A DNA stretch of 64,000 nt from Cupriavidus pauculus (GTDB taxonomy: Bacteria > Pseudomonadota > Gammaproteobacteria > Burkholderiales > Burkholderiaceae): NCBI RefSeq assembly GCF_003854935.1, contig NZ_CP033970.1, forward strand, positions 1,054,001-1,118,000, read 5' to 3'. Both the position numbers and the translations under genes were made by a program. Of the stretch, positions 1 to 9,160 are shown piece by piece. Below the pieces are notes generated by a model. The model saw only the letters and a list, made by a program, of their open reading frames with translations, searched no databases and was not told the DNA's origin. The first letter of the stretch is position 1, and the number at the start of each line of letters is the position of its first letter.

Positions 1-144
1 AAGAACCTGGAAACCAACTACCGCAAGGTGCCGTGCATCTCGGCCGCGACGATCCTGGGCGACGGCAGCGTCGCGCTGATCGTGGACGTGGCCGCGCTGC
101 AGCGCACCGGCGTGCGCCGCCAGGACATGGCGATCGCACTGTAA
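1..144 (+). CDS. cheA: Chemotaxis histidine kinase CheA, C-terminal end (partial)
   Basis: The frame is open from base 1 to a TAA at 142-144 and gives the last 47 residues of a protein that begins outside the window. The residues around GDGSVALIVDV and the tail RRQDMAIAL match the end of the CheW-like regulatory domain of CheA, which docks the kinase on CheW and the receptors. Position directly before cheW (21 bases between) supports this. Only the regulatory-domain tail is visible, so nothing can be said of the kinase or phosphotransfer domains. Confidence 0.85.
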   Translation, partial: KNLETNYRKVPCISAATILGDGSVALIVDVAALQRTGVRRQDMAIAL

Positions 145-165
145 CTGACAGCAAGGAGAACGGAC

Positions 166-660
166 ATGGCCGGCATCGGACACATCGATACCCAGGGCAG
201 CGAAGCCTCTGGCCAGGAATACCTGGTCTTCACGCTGGGCACCGAGGAATATGGCATCGACATCCTGAAGGTGCAGGAGATCCGCAGCTACGAGACGGTG
301 ACCCGCATCGCCAACGCGCCCGATTTCATCAAGGGCGTCACCAACCTGCGCGGCGTGATCGTGCCGATCGTCGACCTGCGCCTGAAGTTCAACCTGGCCA
401 ACGTGCGGTATGACCACCAGACCGTGGTGATCATCCTGAACGTGGCGGGCCGCGTGGTGGGCATCGTGGTCGACGGCGTGTCGGACGTGCTGACGCTGAC
501 CGGCGACGACATCAAGGCCGCGCCGGAATTCGGCGTGTCGGTGTCGAACGAGCACCTGACGGGCCTGGGTTCGGTGGAAGGCCGGATGCTGATCCTGATC
601 GACATCGAACGCATGATGACCAGCCCCGAGATGGAGCTGATCGAGGCCGAGCTCGCCTAA
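166..660 (+). CDS. cheW: Chemotaxis coupling protein CheW
   Basis: A 164-residue protein of normal CheW length made of one CheW/SH3-like domain. Visible hallmarks are the opening strand [22 protein letters not shown] (about residues 24-45, given here as family pattern), [13 protein letters not shown] near residue 65 and [10 protein letters not shown] near 105. CheW bridges the chemoreceptors and CheA in the cytoplasmic signalling array. The ATG is preceded by an AAGGAGAA ribosome site at 152-159, and the gene follows cheA by 21 bases in what looks like one chemotaxis operon. Confidence 0.96.
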   Translation: MAGIGHIDTQGSEASGQEYLVFTLGTEEYGIDILKVQEIRSYETVTRIANAPDFIKGVTNLRGVIVPIVDLRLKFNLANVRYDHQTVVIILNVAGRVVGIVVDGVSDVLTLTGDDIKAAPEFGVSVSNEHLTGLGSVEGRMLILIDIERMMTSPEMELIEAELA

Positions 661-730
661 AGCGCCTGCCGGCCCGCCCCCGAAGACGCCTGTAACCGCC
701 GTGCATCGGCAACCCTGAAGACATACACCC

Positions 731-1642
731 ATGACGCCGCTCCGTTCTTCCTCCAGCGCCACCGGGAAGCCAGGCGCGGCCGCCAGTGCCGGCACGCCGG
801 TGCTGGCGCCGCTGCGCGACGACATGCGTGACTTTCTGCTGACCGAGCGTGACTTCGAGAAAGTCCGCACGCTGATCCACAAGCGCGCGGGCATCTCGCT
901 GGGCAGCCACAAGCGCGAGATGGTCTACAGCCGCCTGGCGCGGCGCCTGCGCTCGCTGCAGATCAGCGATTTCGGCACGTACCTGGAACTGCTCGAAGCC
1001 GACGAACGGTCGGACGAGTGGGAATACTTCACCAACGCGCTGACCACCAACCTCACGTCGTTCTTCCGGGAATCGCACCACTTTCCGCTGCTGGCCGAAC
1101 ATGCCAGGAAGGTGGGCCGGCCCTACAGCGTGTGGTGCGCGGCGGCATCCACCGGCGAGGAGCCGTACTCGATCGCCATCACGCTGGCCGAGGCGCTGGG
1201 CGACCGCGCCGCCACCGTGCTGGCCACCGACATCGACACGCAGGTGCTGGCCAAGGCGCGCGCGGGGGTCTATACCACCGAGCAGGTGGCGCGCCTGCAG
1301 CAGGAACAGCTGCGCCGCTTCTTTCTGAAAGGCACCGGCGCCCGTGCGGGGTCGGTCAAGGTCAAGCCCGACCTCGCGTCGACCATCACGTTCGCGCCGC
1401 TGAACCTGCTGGCGCCCGACTGGGGCATCCGCGAGAAGTTCGACGCGATCTTCTGCCGCAACGTGATGATCTACTTCGACAAGCCGACCCAGGGCCGCAT
1501 CCTGGAACGGTTTGCGCCGATGCTCAAGCCGCATGGCCTGCTGTTCGCCGGCCATTCGGAAAACTTTTCCTATGTCTCGCGCGCGTTCCAGCTGCGCGGG
1601 CAGACCGTCTACGAACTGGCCGGCAAGGGCGGGGGTGCATGA
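731..1642 (+). CDS. cheR: Chemotaxis receptor methyltransferase CheR
   Basis: A 303-residue SAM-dependent methyltransferase that methylates glutamates on chemoreceptors during adaptation. The N-terminal four-helix part ([18 protein letters not shown], residues about 36-53) is followed by the SAM-binding core with [11 protein letters not shown] near residue 140 and the [10 protein letters not shown] segment near 240. It is slightly longer than the usual 270-290 residues because of an N-terminal Ser/Ala-rich stretch, so a start at the internal ATG near residue 32 is possible. Its TGA overlaps the cheD start, suggesting translational coupling. Confidence 0.95.
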   Translation: MTPLRSSSSATGKPGAAASAGTPVLAPLRDDMRDFLLTERDFEKVRTLIHKRAGISLGSHKREMVYSRLARRLRSLQISDFGTYLELLEADERSDEWEYFTNALTTNLTSFFRESHHFPLLAEHARKVGRPYSVWCAAASTGEEPYSIAITLAEALGDRAATVLATDIDTQVLAKARAGVYTTEQVARLQQEQLRRFFLKGTGARAGSVKVKPDLASTITFAPLNLLAPDWGIREKFDAIFCRNVMIYFDKPTQGRILERFAPMLKPHGLLFAGHSENFSYVSRAFQLRGQTVYELAGKGGGA

Positions 1643-2301
1643 TGCGCGGCACGCCCCAGATCCCAGAGGCCATCGCGACGCGCAAGTATTTCGACCGCGA
1701 GTTCGGCAAGCAGGCCATCAAGCTGCTGCCCAACGAGTACTACGTGACCGGCGACGACGTGGTGCTGACCACGGTGCTGGGGTCGTGCGTGGCCGCGTGC
1801 ATCCGCGACGAGTACGCGGGCGTGGGCGGCATGAACCATTTCATGCTGCCCGACGACGAGAACGCCGGCGCCGACCGCCTGCTGTCGGCGTCGATGCGCT
1901 ACGGCTGCTATGCGCTGGAAGTGCTGATCAATGAACTGCTGAAGATGGGCGCCCGCCGCGAGCGCCTGGAGGCCAAGGTTTTTGGCGGCGGCGCGGTGCT
2001 GGCGAACATGACGACCCTCAATATTGGGGACCGGAATGCCGATTTCGTACTGAAGTACCTGCGCACCGAGGAGATCCGCGTCGCCGCCCAGGACCTGCGC
2101 GGTCCGCACGCCCGGCGCGTGAGCTACTTCCCGCGCACGGGCCTGGCGCTGGTGCGCCGGCTGACGCGCCAGGACGATACGGTTGGCGTGGAACGCGAGG
2201 AACGTGCCCTGGCACGCGCGCTGTCCACATCCACGAAGGCGCCCGCGCGTGGTGCCGTGGAATTGTTTACGCGGCAGGCAACGGCGAAGACGCCGTCCTG
2301 A
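1639..2301 (+). CDS. cheD: Chemoreceptor glutamine deamidase CheD
   Basis: CheD deamidates specific glutamines on chemoreceptors and so sets their adaptation state. The 220-residue product shows the catalytic cysteine in [12 protein letters not shown] (about residue 53) and the partner histidine in GGMNHFMLP (about residue 70). I chose the ATG at 1639 because it overlaps the cheR stop as ATGA; a second ATG follows immediately at 1642. The frame is open much further upstream, but that stretch is the shadow of cheR. Gene order cheR-cheD-cheB is typical for beta-proteobacteria. Confidence 0.94.
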   Translation: MMRGTPQIPEAIATRKYFDREFGKQAIKLLPNEYYVTGDDVVLTTVLGSCVAACIRDEYAGVGGMNHFMLPDDENAGADRLLSASMRYGCYALEVLINELLKMGARRERLEAKVFGGGAVLANMTTLNIGDRNADFVLKYLRTEEIRVAAQDLRGPHARRVSYFPRTGLALVRRLTRQDDTVGVEREERALARALSTSTKAPARGAVELFTRQATAKTPS

Positions 2302-2324
2302 AAACTGAAGACGTAGAGACGAAC

Positions 2325-3401
2325 ATGACCGCCGCGAAAATCAAGGTGCTGTGCGTGGATGATTCCGCGCTGATCCGCAGCCTGATGACGGAGATCATCA
2401 ACAGCCAGCCGGACATGGAGGTGGTGGGTACCGCCCCCGACCCGCTGGTGGCCCGCGACATGATCAAGCGCCTGAACCCCGACGTGCTGACGCTGGACGT
2501 GGAAATGCCACGAATGGACGGGCTCGACTTCCTGGAGCGCCTGATGCGGCTGCGGCCGATGCCGGTGCTGATGGTGTCGTCGCTGACCGAGCGCGGGTCC
2601 GAGATCACGATGCGCGCGCTGGAACTGGGCGCCGTGGACTTCGTGACCAAGCCCAAGCTGGGCATCCGCGACGGCCTGATCGAGTACACCGACACCATCG
2701 CCGACAAGCTCCGCGCCGCCGCCCGCGCCCGCGTGCGGGCCCGGCCCGAGGCGGCGGCCACCGGTGGGGCCCCGGCCGCGCCGATCCTGCGCGCGCCGCT
2801 GCTGTCGACCGAGAAGCTGATCATCGTCGGCGCGTCCACCGGCGGCACCGAGGCCATCAAGGAATTCCTGATGCCGCTGCCGCCCGATTCGCCCGCCGTC
2901 ATGATCGTGCAGCACATGCCGGCCGGCTTCACCAAGTCGTTCGCGCAGCGCCTGAACGGGCTGTGCCGCATCACGGTCAAGGAAGCCGAGCACGGCGAGC
3001 GCGTGCTGCCCGGCTACGCGTACATCGCCCCGGGCGACTCGCATCTGCTGCTGGCGCGCAGCGGCGCCAACTACGTGGCGCACCTGTCGGCCGAGGCGCC
3101 GGTGAACCGGCATCGCCCGTCCGTGGACGTGCTGTTCGATTCGGCCGCCATCCACGGCGGCAAGAACGTGACCGGCGTGATCCTGACCGGCATGGGCAAG
3201 GACGGCGCCCGCGGCATGCTGCGGATGAAGGAAGCCGGGTCGTACAACCTGGCGCAGGACGAGCAGTCCTGCATCGTATTCGGCATGCCGAAGGAGGCAA
3301 TCGCCACCGGCGGCGTGCATGAAGTCGTGCCACTGAACCAGATGAGCCAGCGCGTCATGGCCCACCTGGCGACGTTCGGCGCGCGGGCGCAGCGCGTGTA
3401 G
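2325..3401 (+). CDS. cheB: Chemotaxis response regulator protein-glutamate methylesterase CheB
   Basis: A 358-residue two-domain protein that removes methyl groups from chemoreceptors when phosphorylated by CheA. The receiver domain (residues 5-125) has the acidic pair at D12-D13, the phospho-acceptor D58 in [12 protein letters not shown], and the conserved lysine in VTKPKLG. A basic linker rich in Ala/Arg follows, then the methylesterase domain with catalytic Ser in [10 protein letters not shown], His in IVQHMPAGF and Asp in GMGKDGARG. All three catalytic residues are present. It sits 23 bases after cheD. Confidence 0.97.
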   Translation: MTAAKIKVLCVDDSALIRSLMTEIINSQPDMEVVGTAPDPLVARDMIKRLNPDVLTLDVEMPRMDGLDFLERLMRLRPMPVLMVSSLTERGSEITMRALELGAVDFVTKPKLGIRDGLIEYTDTIADKLRAAARARVRARPEAAATGGAPAAPILRAPLLSTEKLIIVGASTGGTEAIKEFLMPLPPDSPAVMIVQHMPAGFTKSFAQRLNGLCRITVKEAEHGERVLPGYAYIAPGDSHLLLARSGANYVAHLSAEAPVNRHRPSVDVLFDSAAIHGGKNVTGVILTGMGKDGARGMLRMKEAGSYNLAQDEQSCIVFGMPKEAIATGGVHEVVPLNQMSQRVMAHLATFGARAQRV

Positions 3402-3483
3402 TGCCGGAGCGCGCGCGGGAGAGGTCAGATCAGCAACAACAACCGGATGGCACCGTCATCCGCAACCGTTTTGGAGCCGTATA

Positions 3484-3870
3484 GTGGACAAGAACATCAA
3501 GATCCTCGTGGTCGACGACTTCCCGACCATGCGTCGGATCATCCGTAACCTGCTCAAGGAGCTGGGTTTCACCAACGTCGAGGAAGCCGAGGACGGCGCC
3601 GCCGGCCTGGAAAAGGCCAAGGACGGCAGCTTCCAGTTCGTGGTGTCGGACTGGAACATGCCCAACATGGACGGCCTGACCATGCTGCAGTCGATCCGCG
3701 CCACGCCCGGCATCGAGAAGACGCCGGTGCTGATGGTGACGGCCGAGGCAAAGAAGGAGAACATCATCGCCGCCGCGCAGGCCGGCGCCAACGGCTACGT
3801 GGTCAAGCCCTTCACGGCCGCAACGCTGGACGAAAAGATCACCAAGATCTTCGAGAAGCTCGGTCAATAA
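3484..3870 (+). CDS. cheY: Chemotaxis response regulator CheY
   Basis: A 128-residue single receiver domain, the normal CheY size. The acidic pocket is D11-D12, the phospho-acceptor D56 lies in [11 protein letters not shown], the switch Thr lies in [11 protein letters not shown] and the conserved Lys in VVKPFT. Phospho-CheY binds the flagellar motor switch FliM and changes rotation. The start is GTG; the first codons read [12 protein letters not shown], which aligns with CheY without extension. An 82-base gap separates it from cheB, and cheZ follows 15 bases later. Confidence 0.97.
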   Translation: MDKNIKILVVDDFPTMRRIIRNLLKELGFTNVEEAEDGAAGLEKAKDGSFQFVVSDWNMPNMDGLTMLQSIRATPGIEKTPVLMVTAEAKKENIIAAAQAGANGYVVKPFTAATLDEKITKIFEKLGQ

Positions 3871-3885
3871 GAAGAGGTACGCGAC

Positions 3886-4521
3886 ATGTCGACGACTCCG
3901 ACTTTCAGCCAAGAATCGGCCGAGCAGATCATCCATCGCATCGGCAACCTGACGCGAATGCTGCGCGACAACATGCGTGAGCTGGGGCTCGACAAGGAAA
4001 TCGAGAAGGCCGCCCTGGCCATTCCCGATGCGCGCGACCGCCTCAACTACATCGCCGCCATGACCGAGCAGGCGGCCGAGCGCACGCTTACCGCCGTGGA
4101 ACTGGCGCAGCCGCTGCAGGAAGACCTGGAAGGCAAGGCCACCGCGCTGGACAAGCGCTGGGACGAGTGGTTCGCGCAACCGGTGGAGCTGGGCGACGCC
4201 CGCGCGCTGGTGCTGGACACCCGCGAGTTCCTGACCGAGGTCCCGCAGAAGGCCAAGGCCACCGGCGGCCACCTGCTCGAAATCATGATGGCCCAGGACT
4301 TCCAGGACCTGACCGGCCAGGTGATCAAGAAGATGATGGACATGATCCGCACCCTGGAGCAGGAACTGCTGCAGGTGCTGATCGACAACGTCCCGGCGGA
4401 CCGCCGTGTGGAAGCGGCCCCGACGCTGATGAACGGCCCGCAGATCAACCCGGAAGGCAAGGCCGACGTCGTGTCCGACCAGTCCCAGGTGGACGACCTG
4501 CTGGCCAGCCTGGGCTTCTGA
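3886..4521 (+). CDS. cheZ: CheY phosphatase CheZ
   Basis: A 211-residue helical protein that accelerates dephosphorylation of phospho-CheY. The long-hairpin core contains [18 protein letters not shown] (about residues 128-145), which includes the catalytic Asp-Gln pair of CheZ. The C-terminal tail [11 protein letters not shown] is the classic CheY-binding peptide. It lies 15 bases after cheY with an AAGAGG-type ribosome site and closes the chemotaxis operon; the next 300 bases are repeats. Confidence 0.96.
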   Translation: MSTTPTFSQESAEQIIHRIGNLTRMLRDNMRELGLDKEIEKAALAIPDARDRLNYIAAMTEQAAERTLTAVELAQPLQEDLEGKATALDKRWDEWFAQPVELGDARALVLDTREFLTEVPQKAKATGGHLLEIMMAQDFQDLTGQVIKKMMDMIRTLEQELLQVLIDNVPADRRVEAAPTLMNGPQINPEGKADVVSDQSQVDDLLASLGF

Positions 4522-4529
4522 GCCCGGCC

Positions 4530-4710
4530 TCCCTCTCCCGCCCCCCCGGGCGGCTGAGGATGGCGCTTGTGGTCTCCCCTCTCCCGCCCCCCCGGGCGGT
4601 TGAGGATGGCGTCTGTGGTCTCCCCTCTCCCGCCCCCCTGGGCGGTTGAGGATGGCGTCTGTGGTCTCCCCTCTCCCGCTGCGCGGGAGAGGGGCCGGGG
4701 GAGAGGGCCA
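4530..4710 (+). repeat. 46-bp tandem repeat ending in a REP-like palindrome
   Basis: Three near-identical units begin at CTCCCG positions 4535, 4581 and 4627, so the period is 46 bases. A fourth copy of the CCCCTCTCCCG arm at 4669 pairs with CGGGAGAGGGG to form a perfect palindrome with a GCTG-like loop, near 4669-4694. The same palindrome recurs at 21117-21146 and 40231-40357. The block fills most of the gap between cheZ and the M20 peptidase; the remaining 4711-4827 is C-rich with no gene seen. Confidence 0.85.
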
Positions 4711-4827
4711 GCGACCCAACCTGCCACCCACGCCGCCACCCCCCAACTCCCACCCCCAACCCCCACTCGCATTCGCTGGCACAATCGTGGTCGACCACGG
4801 TTTCCCCAGTGCCAGAGGATCGCCCCC

Positions 4828-6180
4828 ATGCATGCTCGCCGTACCGTTGTTGTCGTCGCCGTTGCCGCCGCGTTTTCCGCCGGCATCGCCCAGGGTCAGA
4901 CGCTGACCGTCCCGCAGGTTTCCCCATCCGTCGATAGCGCCTACGCCAGGCTGGAGGCCGCCCCGGTCTACCAGAAGCTGATGGCCGACGTGCGCGCCGA
5001 CGACGCCCGCGCGCTGGCCGAACTGAAGACGATGACCGAGATCCCCGCGCCGCCGTTCAAGGAAAAGGCGCGCGCCGAATACTTCGTGGCGCGGCTCAAG
5101 GCGCTGGGGCTGACGGACGCCCATATCGACGCCGAAGGCAATGCCATCGGCATTCGCAAGGGCACCGGCAACGGGCCCAGGCTGCTGGTATCGGCCCACC
5201 TGGACACGGTCTTCCCGGAAGGCACCGACGTTACCGTGAAGGCGCGCGACGGCAAGCTCTACGCGCCCGGCATCGGCGACGACACGCGCGGGCTGGCCGT
5301 GCTGCTCTCGTGGCTCAAGGTGCTCAACGACAACAACGTACGCACCGTGGGCGACCTGGTCTTCGTCGGCAACGTCGGCGAGGAGGAACTGGGCAACCTG
5401 CGCGGCATGAAGGCCGTGTTCCGCGACCATGCCGACATCGACGGCATGGTCGGCATCGAACCCGGCACCGGCGAGCGCGTGCTCACGCAGGGCACCGGCA
5501 GCCACCGCTACGAAGTCACGTTCAAGGGGCCGGGCGGCCACAGCTTCGGCGCGTTCGGCCTGCCCAGCGCGATCCATGCGATGGGCCGCGCCGTCAGCAA
5601 GATTGGCGATGTCCGCACGCCCACCGATCCCAAGACCACGTTCACGGTGGGCACCGTTGGCGGTGGCACGTCGGTCAACGCGATTGCCGGCGATGCCCGC
5701 ATGGCCATCGACATTCGCTCCAACGGCACGCCCGCGCTGCTGGAGGCCGAAAAGCAGATCATGGACGCGATCGCCGCCGGCGTGGCCGACGAGAACGCGC
5801 GCTGGAAGCCCGCGCGCGGGCAGGAAATCACGTTCCAGACGCGCATGATCGGCGACCGGCCCGCCGGGCAGACGCCCACCGACGCCGTGATCGTGCAGTC
5901 GGCGGTGCGCGTGATCCGAAGCCGCGCCAAGGAAGCGCCCTCGCTGCGCGGCGGCAGCACCGACGCCAATGTGCCGATGTCGCTGGGCATCCCGGCCATC
6001 ATCATCGGCAGCGGCGGCAAGTCGGGCGGCTCGCACTCGCGCGACGAATGGTTCGATCCCACCAACGCCTACGAAGGCGCGCAATGGGGCCTGACCACGG
6101 TGCTCGGCCTGGTGGGCGTCGACGGCGTGGCCGATCCGCTGCTGGCGCGCCGCGCGGCCCGCACGGCCGCCGCGCGCTGA
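4828..6180 (+). CDS. Secreted M20-family zinc peptidase
   Basis: A 450-residue M20/M25/M40 metallopeptidase, a family that cleaves dipeptides, N-acyl amino acids or small peptides with two zinc ions. The start at 4828 gives a signal peptide (RR followed by a Val/Ala core ending AQG, residues 1-26); the upstream open frame runs through repeats and is rejected. Metal and catalytic residues are visible in SAHLDTVFPEG, GIGDDTRGLA, VGEEELGNL and the late SGGSHSRDEW. Substrate cannot be told. It is placed between chemotaxis and flagellar export genes without an obvious link to motility. Confidence 0.88.
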   Translation: MHARRTVVVVAVAAAFSAGIAQGQTLTVPQVSPSVDSAYARLEAAPVYQKLMADVRADDARALAELKTMTEIPAPPFKEKARAEYFVARLKALGLTDAHIDAEGNAIGIRKGTGNGPRLLVSAHLDTVFPEGTDVTVKARDGKLYAPGIGDDTRGLAVLLSWLKVLNDNNVRTVGDLVFVGNVGEEELGNLRGMKAVFRDHADIDGMVGIEPGTGERVLTQGTGSHRYEVTFKGPGGHSFGAFGLPSAIHAMGRAVSKIGDVRTPTDPKTTFTVGTVGGGTSVNAIAGDARMAIDIRSNGTPALLEAEKQIMDAIAAGVADENARWKPARGQEITFQTRMIGDRPAGQTPTDAVIVQSAVRVIRSRAKEAPSLRGGSTDANVPMSLGIPAIIIGSGGKSGGSHSRDEWFDPTNAYEGAQWGLTTVLGLVGVDGVADPLLARRAARTAAAR

Positions 6181-6193
6181 TTGCAACGGCCGG

Positions 6194-7141
6194 CTAGGCG
6201 GTCAGCGGAAAGTTGCGATCGAACGTGGCCGCCACGTCCAGCCGCTGCTTCAGCAGCCCGGCCTGCAGGTAGAAGTCGGCGGTCTGCTGCTGGATGGCGA
6301 CCACCTCGGCGTCGATGGCCTGCCAGCGTGTGCGGCGGCGCTCGAACTGCAGCCGCGCCGCCTCGGGCGGAATGCCGATGATGCGCGCCAGCGTGGCCGA
6401 GAACTCGGGCACGTGCTGGTACGACCAGACCTGCGCGCGCACCACGCGCTGCAGGAAGTCGGCCAGCACGGCGCGCTTGGTGGCCAGCGCCGTGTCGGTG
6501 GCAGCCAGGTAGCTCAGGCCGGACCACAGGCCGCGCCCGCTGACCAGCACGCGCGCATGGCCGCTGGTCTCGGCCATGGCTGTGTACGGCTCCCACGTGG
6601 CCCAGGCATCCACCGAGCCGTTGGTCAGCGCCAGCTTGGCATCGGCTGGCGGCAGGAAGCGGATGTCGGCGTCTTCGGGCTTCAGGCCGGCCGACGCCAG
6701 CGCCTTGAGCGTCACGAAATGGCCGATCGAGCCGCGATTGGTGCCGATGCGCCTGCCCTTCAGGTCGGCCGCGCTGCGCAGCGGCGAATCCGGCCGCACC
6801 AGCACGGCGGTGCCATACGGGTCTGACCGGTTGGCGCCGATCAGGCGGATGCGCGTGCCCGCCGCCAGCGCGAAGATCGCGGGCGCGTCGCCAATCGGCC
6901 CGCTGTCGACGGCGCCGGCGTTAAGCGCCTCGGCCAGCGGCGCGGCGGCCGGGAACTCGGTCCACTGGATGTCGTAGGTCAGGCCCTTGAGCGCATCGGC
7001 CGATTCCAGCAGCGCGCGCAGGCCGCCTTTCTGGTCGCCGGCCTTCAGCACCGGGCGGGGCTGGGCGTGCGCGGTGGGCAGGGCGCCGGCCAGCGCAACG
7101 GCGCTGGCGGCATGCAGGAACTGGCGGCGATCGATCGTCAT
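6194..7141 (-). CDS. ABC transporter substrate-binding protein, SsuA/TauA/NrtA-like
   Basis: A 315-residue periplasmic binding protein of the aliphatic sulfonate/taurine/nitrate type. Residues 4-26 form a twin-arginine-like signal (DRRQFLHAASAVALAGALP). The mature part has DLKGRRIGTNRGSIGHF near residue 130 and VDAWATWEPYT near 180, both typical of this family (the family WEPY segment contacts ligand). No permease or ATPase gene is next to it, so it is an orphan component; it must use a transporter encoded elsewhere. It is convergent with the M20 peptidase gene, with 13 bases between. Confidence 0.87.
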   Translation of the reverse strand: MTIDRRQFLHAASAVALAGALPTAHAQPRPVLKAGDQKGGLRALLESADALKGLTYDIQWTEFPAAAPLAEALNAGAVDSGPIGDAPAIFALAAGTRIRLIGANRSDPYGTAVLVRPDSPLRSAADLKGRRIGTNRGSIGHFVTLKALASAGLKPEDADIRFLPPADAKLALTNGSVDAWATWEPYTAMAETSGHARVLVSGRGLWSGLSYLAATDTALATKRAVLADFLQRVVRAQVWSYQHVPEFSATLARIIGIPPEAARLQFERRRTRWQAIDAEVVAIQQQTADFYLQAGLLKQRLDVAATFDRNFPLTA

Positions 7142-7246
7142 GCGGGGCGGCAGTAAGGGTGACTGGAGCCCCGACCGTACGCCCGCCGCGCGCGAATCCC
7201 AACGAATGTTTTCGCAAGTCGTTATGCCCGGCCCCGGCCCGCACGC

Positions 7247-7885
7247 CTACGTGCGCGGCGCCGGCGCGTTGAGCGCGAACGCCGGCACGTCGTGCAGCGC
7301 CGCGACGATGGCGGCGATGTGCGGCCAGCGCTGCGCGACGTCAAAGCCCATGCGCCCGGCACCAATGGCCTGCGGGAACAGGTAGATGTCGGCCACGGTC
7401 GGCACGTCGCCCACCACGAAGCGCCCGGTGCGGCGCGCCGCCAGCCGTTCCTCGATCGCGCAGAAGCCCACGTCGACCCAGTGGCGCGCCCACGCGGCCA
7501 CGCCCTCGGCGTCCATGCCGGGAATGGTCGACAGGCGCGCAGCCACGCGCGGCGGCAGCAAGGCGTGGATCTCGGCGGCGATCGACAGCGCAATGGCACG
7601 CGCAAACGCGCGGTCCTCGGGGTCGGCCGGCAGCAGCGGCGGCGTGCGGTAGCGTTCGTCCAGGTATTCGATGATGGCCAGCGACTGGGTAATCAGCTCA
7701 CCGGTGTCGGTCTGCAGCGCGGGCACCAGCCCCTGCGGGTTGATCGCGCGGTAGCGGGCCTGGCGTGACTCGGCCGCCTCGCCAAAGATCGTGACCGGCT
7801 CGGTCTCGACCGCCAGGCCCTTGAGCGCCAGCGCGATCTTCACGCGCGACGTGGCCGATGACACCTCGTTGGCATAGAGCTTCAT
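7247..7885 (-). CDS. Glutathione S-transferase family protein
   Basis: A 212-residue GST with an N-terminal thioredoxin fold (MKLYANEVSSATSRVKIAL, the family Ser/Cys region near residue 10-13), the cis-Pro segment NPQGLVPAL near residue 52, the glutathione-binding ITQSLAIIEYLDE near residue 67-79, and an all-helical C-terminal domain with VADIYLFPQ. The order resembles zeta-class maleylacetoacetate isomerases, but the class motif is not complete, so the reaction is open. The start at 7885 has a GGAAGGAA ribosome site; the frame continues upstream but lacks one. Confidence 0.88.
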   Translation of the reverse strand: MKLYANEVSSATSRVKIALALKGLAVETEPVTIFGEAAESRQARYRAINPQGLVPALQTDTGELITQSLAIIEYLDERYRTPPLLPADPEDRAFARAIALSIAAEIHALLPPRVAARLSTIPGMDAEGVAAWARHWVDVGFCAIEERLAARRTGRFVVGDVPTVADIYLFPQAIGAGRMGFDVAQRWPHIAAIVAALHDVPAFALNAPAPRT

Positions 7886-8102
7886 GATGTTCCTTCCGGG
7901 GCGGTCCCCGCTTGCAGTGGCGATGGCGCAAGCTTCGGGCGCCGGCGTATCGGCGATGTGTCGCGCACCGCCCGCGCGCGTATCGGCCTGTGGCGCCGCC
8001 GGCGCCAGATACACTGCGTGACAATGCAGCCTGCCCGGCGCGGTTGCATCGCCCGCCCGGTTGCGCTTCAATGGGCCCCTCGAAAACCTGCCCGATGCCA
8101 TC

Positions 8103-8807
8103 ATGGAACCCACGCCCGACACCCCGTCCCGCCCCGCGCTGCGCGCGCTGACCCCGCTGGAGGGCCGCGTGGTGGCCGTGCTGCTGGAAAAGCAGTTCAC
8201 CGTGCCGGACACCTATCCGCTGTCGCTGAACGCGCTGGCCGCGGGATGCAACCAGAAGACGGCGCGCGCGCCGGTGATGAGCGTGACCGAGGACGAGATC
8301 CTGGCCGCCATCGACGGCCTGAAGTCGCTGAGCCTGGTCTTCGAGGGCAGCAGCAGCCGCGTGCCGCGCTTCGAACAGAACCTGGGCAAGGTGCTGGGCG
8401 TGCCGAGCCAGTCGGCGGCGCTGCTGTCCACGCTGCTGCTGCGCGGCCCCCAGACGGCCGCCGAACTGCGCCTGAACACGGCCCGGCTGCACGCGTTTGC
8501 CGATATCTCGTCGGTCGAGGCGTTCCTGGACGAACTGGCCGAACGTGCGCCCGCGCTGGTCGTGAAGCTGCCGCGCGCGCCCGGCGAGCGCGAGCACCGG
8601 TGGATGCACCTGCTGTGCGGCGACGTCAACGTGGCCGAACTGGCCGCGCCCTCGCGCGCCGACGCGGCGCCCGCGTCGCCGTCCGAGCTGGAAGCGCTGC
8701 GCATCGGCCATCGCGAACTGCAGGAAAAGGTGGCCCGGCTGCAGGCGCTGGTCGTGGAAATGGCCGGCCAGCTCGGCATCGAGATCGAACCGGGCCGGCT
8801 GGGCTGA
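8103..8807 (+). CDS. YceH/UPF0502 (DUF480) family protein
   Basis: A 234-residue protein of the YceH family, built as two winged-helix-like modules of unknown biochemical role. Recognisable stretches are LTPLEGRVVAVLLEKQFTVP (start of module one), PLSLNALAAGCNQKT and, in module two, LLSTLLLRGPQTAAELR. A heptad-like C-terminal segment (ELEALRIGHRELQEKVARLQ) probably forms a coiled coil. An alternative ATG at 8061 would add 14 residues; I prefer 8103. The 217-base gap back to the divergent GST gene probably holds both promoters. Confidence 0.87.
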   Translation: MEPTPDTPSRPALRALTPLEGRVVAVLLEKQFTVPDTYPLSLNALAAGCNQKTARAPVMSVTEDEILAAIDGLKSLSLVFEGSSSRVPRFEQNLGKVLGVPSQSAALLSTLLLRGPQTAAELRLNTARLHAFADISSVEAFLDELAERAPALVVKLPRAPGEREHRWMHLLCGDVNVAELAAPSRADAAPASPSELEALRIGHRELQEKVARLQALVVEMAGQLGIEIEPGRLG

Positions 8808-9004
8808 TCCGCCGGCCAGGCATGTAAGTGTTCGCTCTGCCCGCCCGCCATGCGGCAGGGCGGGCAGGCCGGCCAGGACCCCGGTCCGGGCGTCCCGCCC
8901 ACCGGCCAACCCGCCGGCGGCCGATGCCACGTCCGAAACGTGACATCATCGGCCCCGATCCCGTCCGATGCCGGCATGATCGGCACATTCCGGCGATCCG
9001 GGCC

Positions 9005-9031
9005 TAAAGATCGCCACATCGGGGCCGTTAT
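9005..9031 (+). promoter_or_regulatory. Candidate sigma-28 (FliA) promoter before flhB
   Basis: TAAAGATC at 9005-9012, eleven bases, then GCCGTTAT at 9024-9031. This matches the class-III flagellar pattern TAAAGTTT-N11-GCCGATAA at most positions with exact spacing. It lies about 130 bases upstream of the flhB ATG inside a 353-base gap (8808-9160) that holds no gene I can see. The motif is direct; use by FliA is inference. Confidence 0.6.
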
Positions 9032-9160
9032 TCCCGCTGCCCCTCTCATTCCTGAAACAGGCACCTGTTTCCCCGCCTTTTCCCCCCAATGCCGTGACCC
9101 CCGGGCTTTGATAATCCTCGGTGACGAAGTGCCGCCCGCGCGCTTTGCACTGGAGCATTC

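Noticed and set aside
4530-4710. Tandem repeats as a CRISPR array
   Set aside because: The units are contiguous 46-bp copies with no variable spacers, and no cas gene is near.
4567-4827. N-terminal extension of the M20 peptidase
   Set aside because: The codons run through the repeat block and translate the repeat; the ATG at 4828 gives a proper signal peptide.
3430-6186. A 918-codon open frame on the minus strand, and similar long antisense frames at 2124-3365, 18789-21512 and 25212-27923 (plus strand)
   Set aside because: They lie opposite well-recognised genes (cheY/cheZ/peptidase, cheB, aldehyde oxidase, icd), have low-complexity Arg/Ala/Gly/His-rich translations and no ribosome sites. 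Such frames are expected in high-GC DNA.
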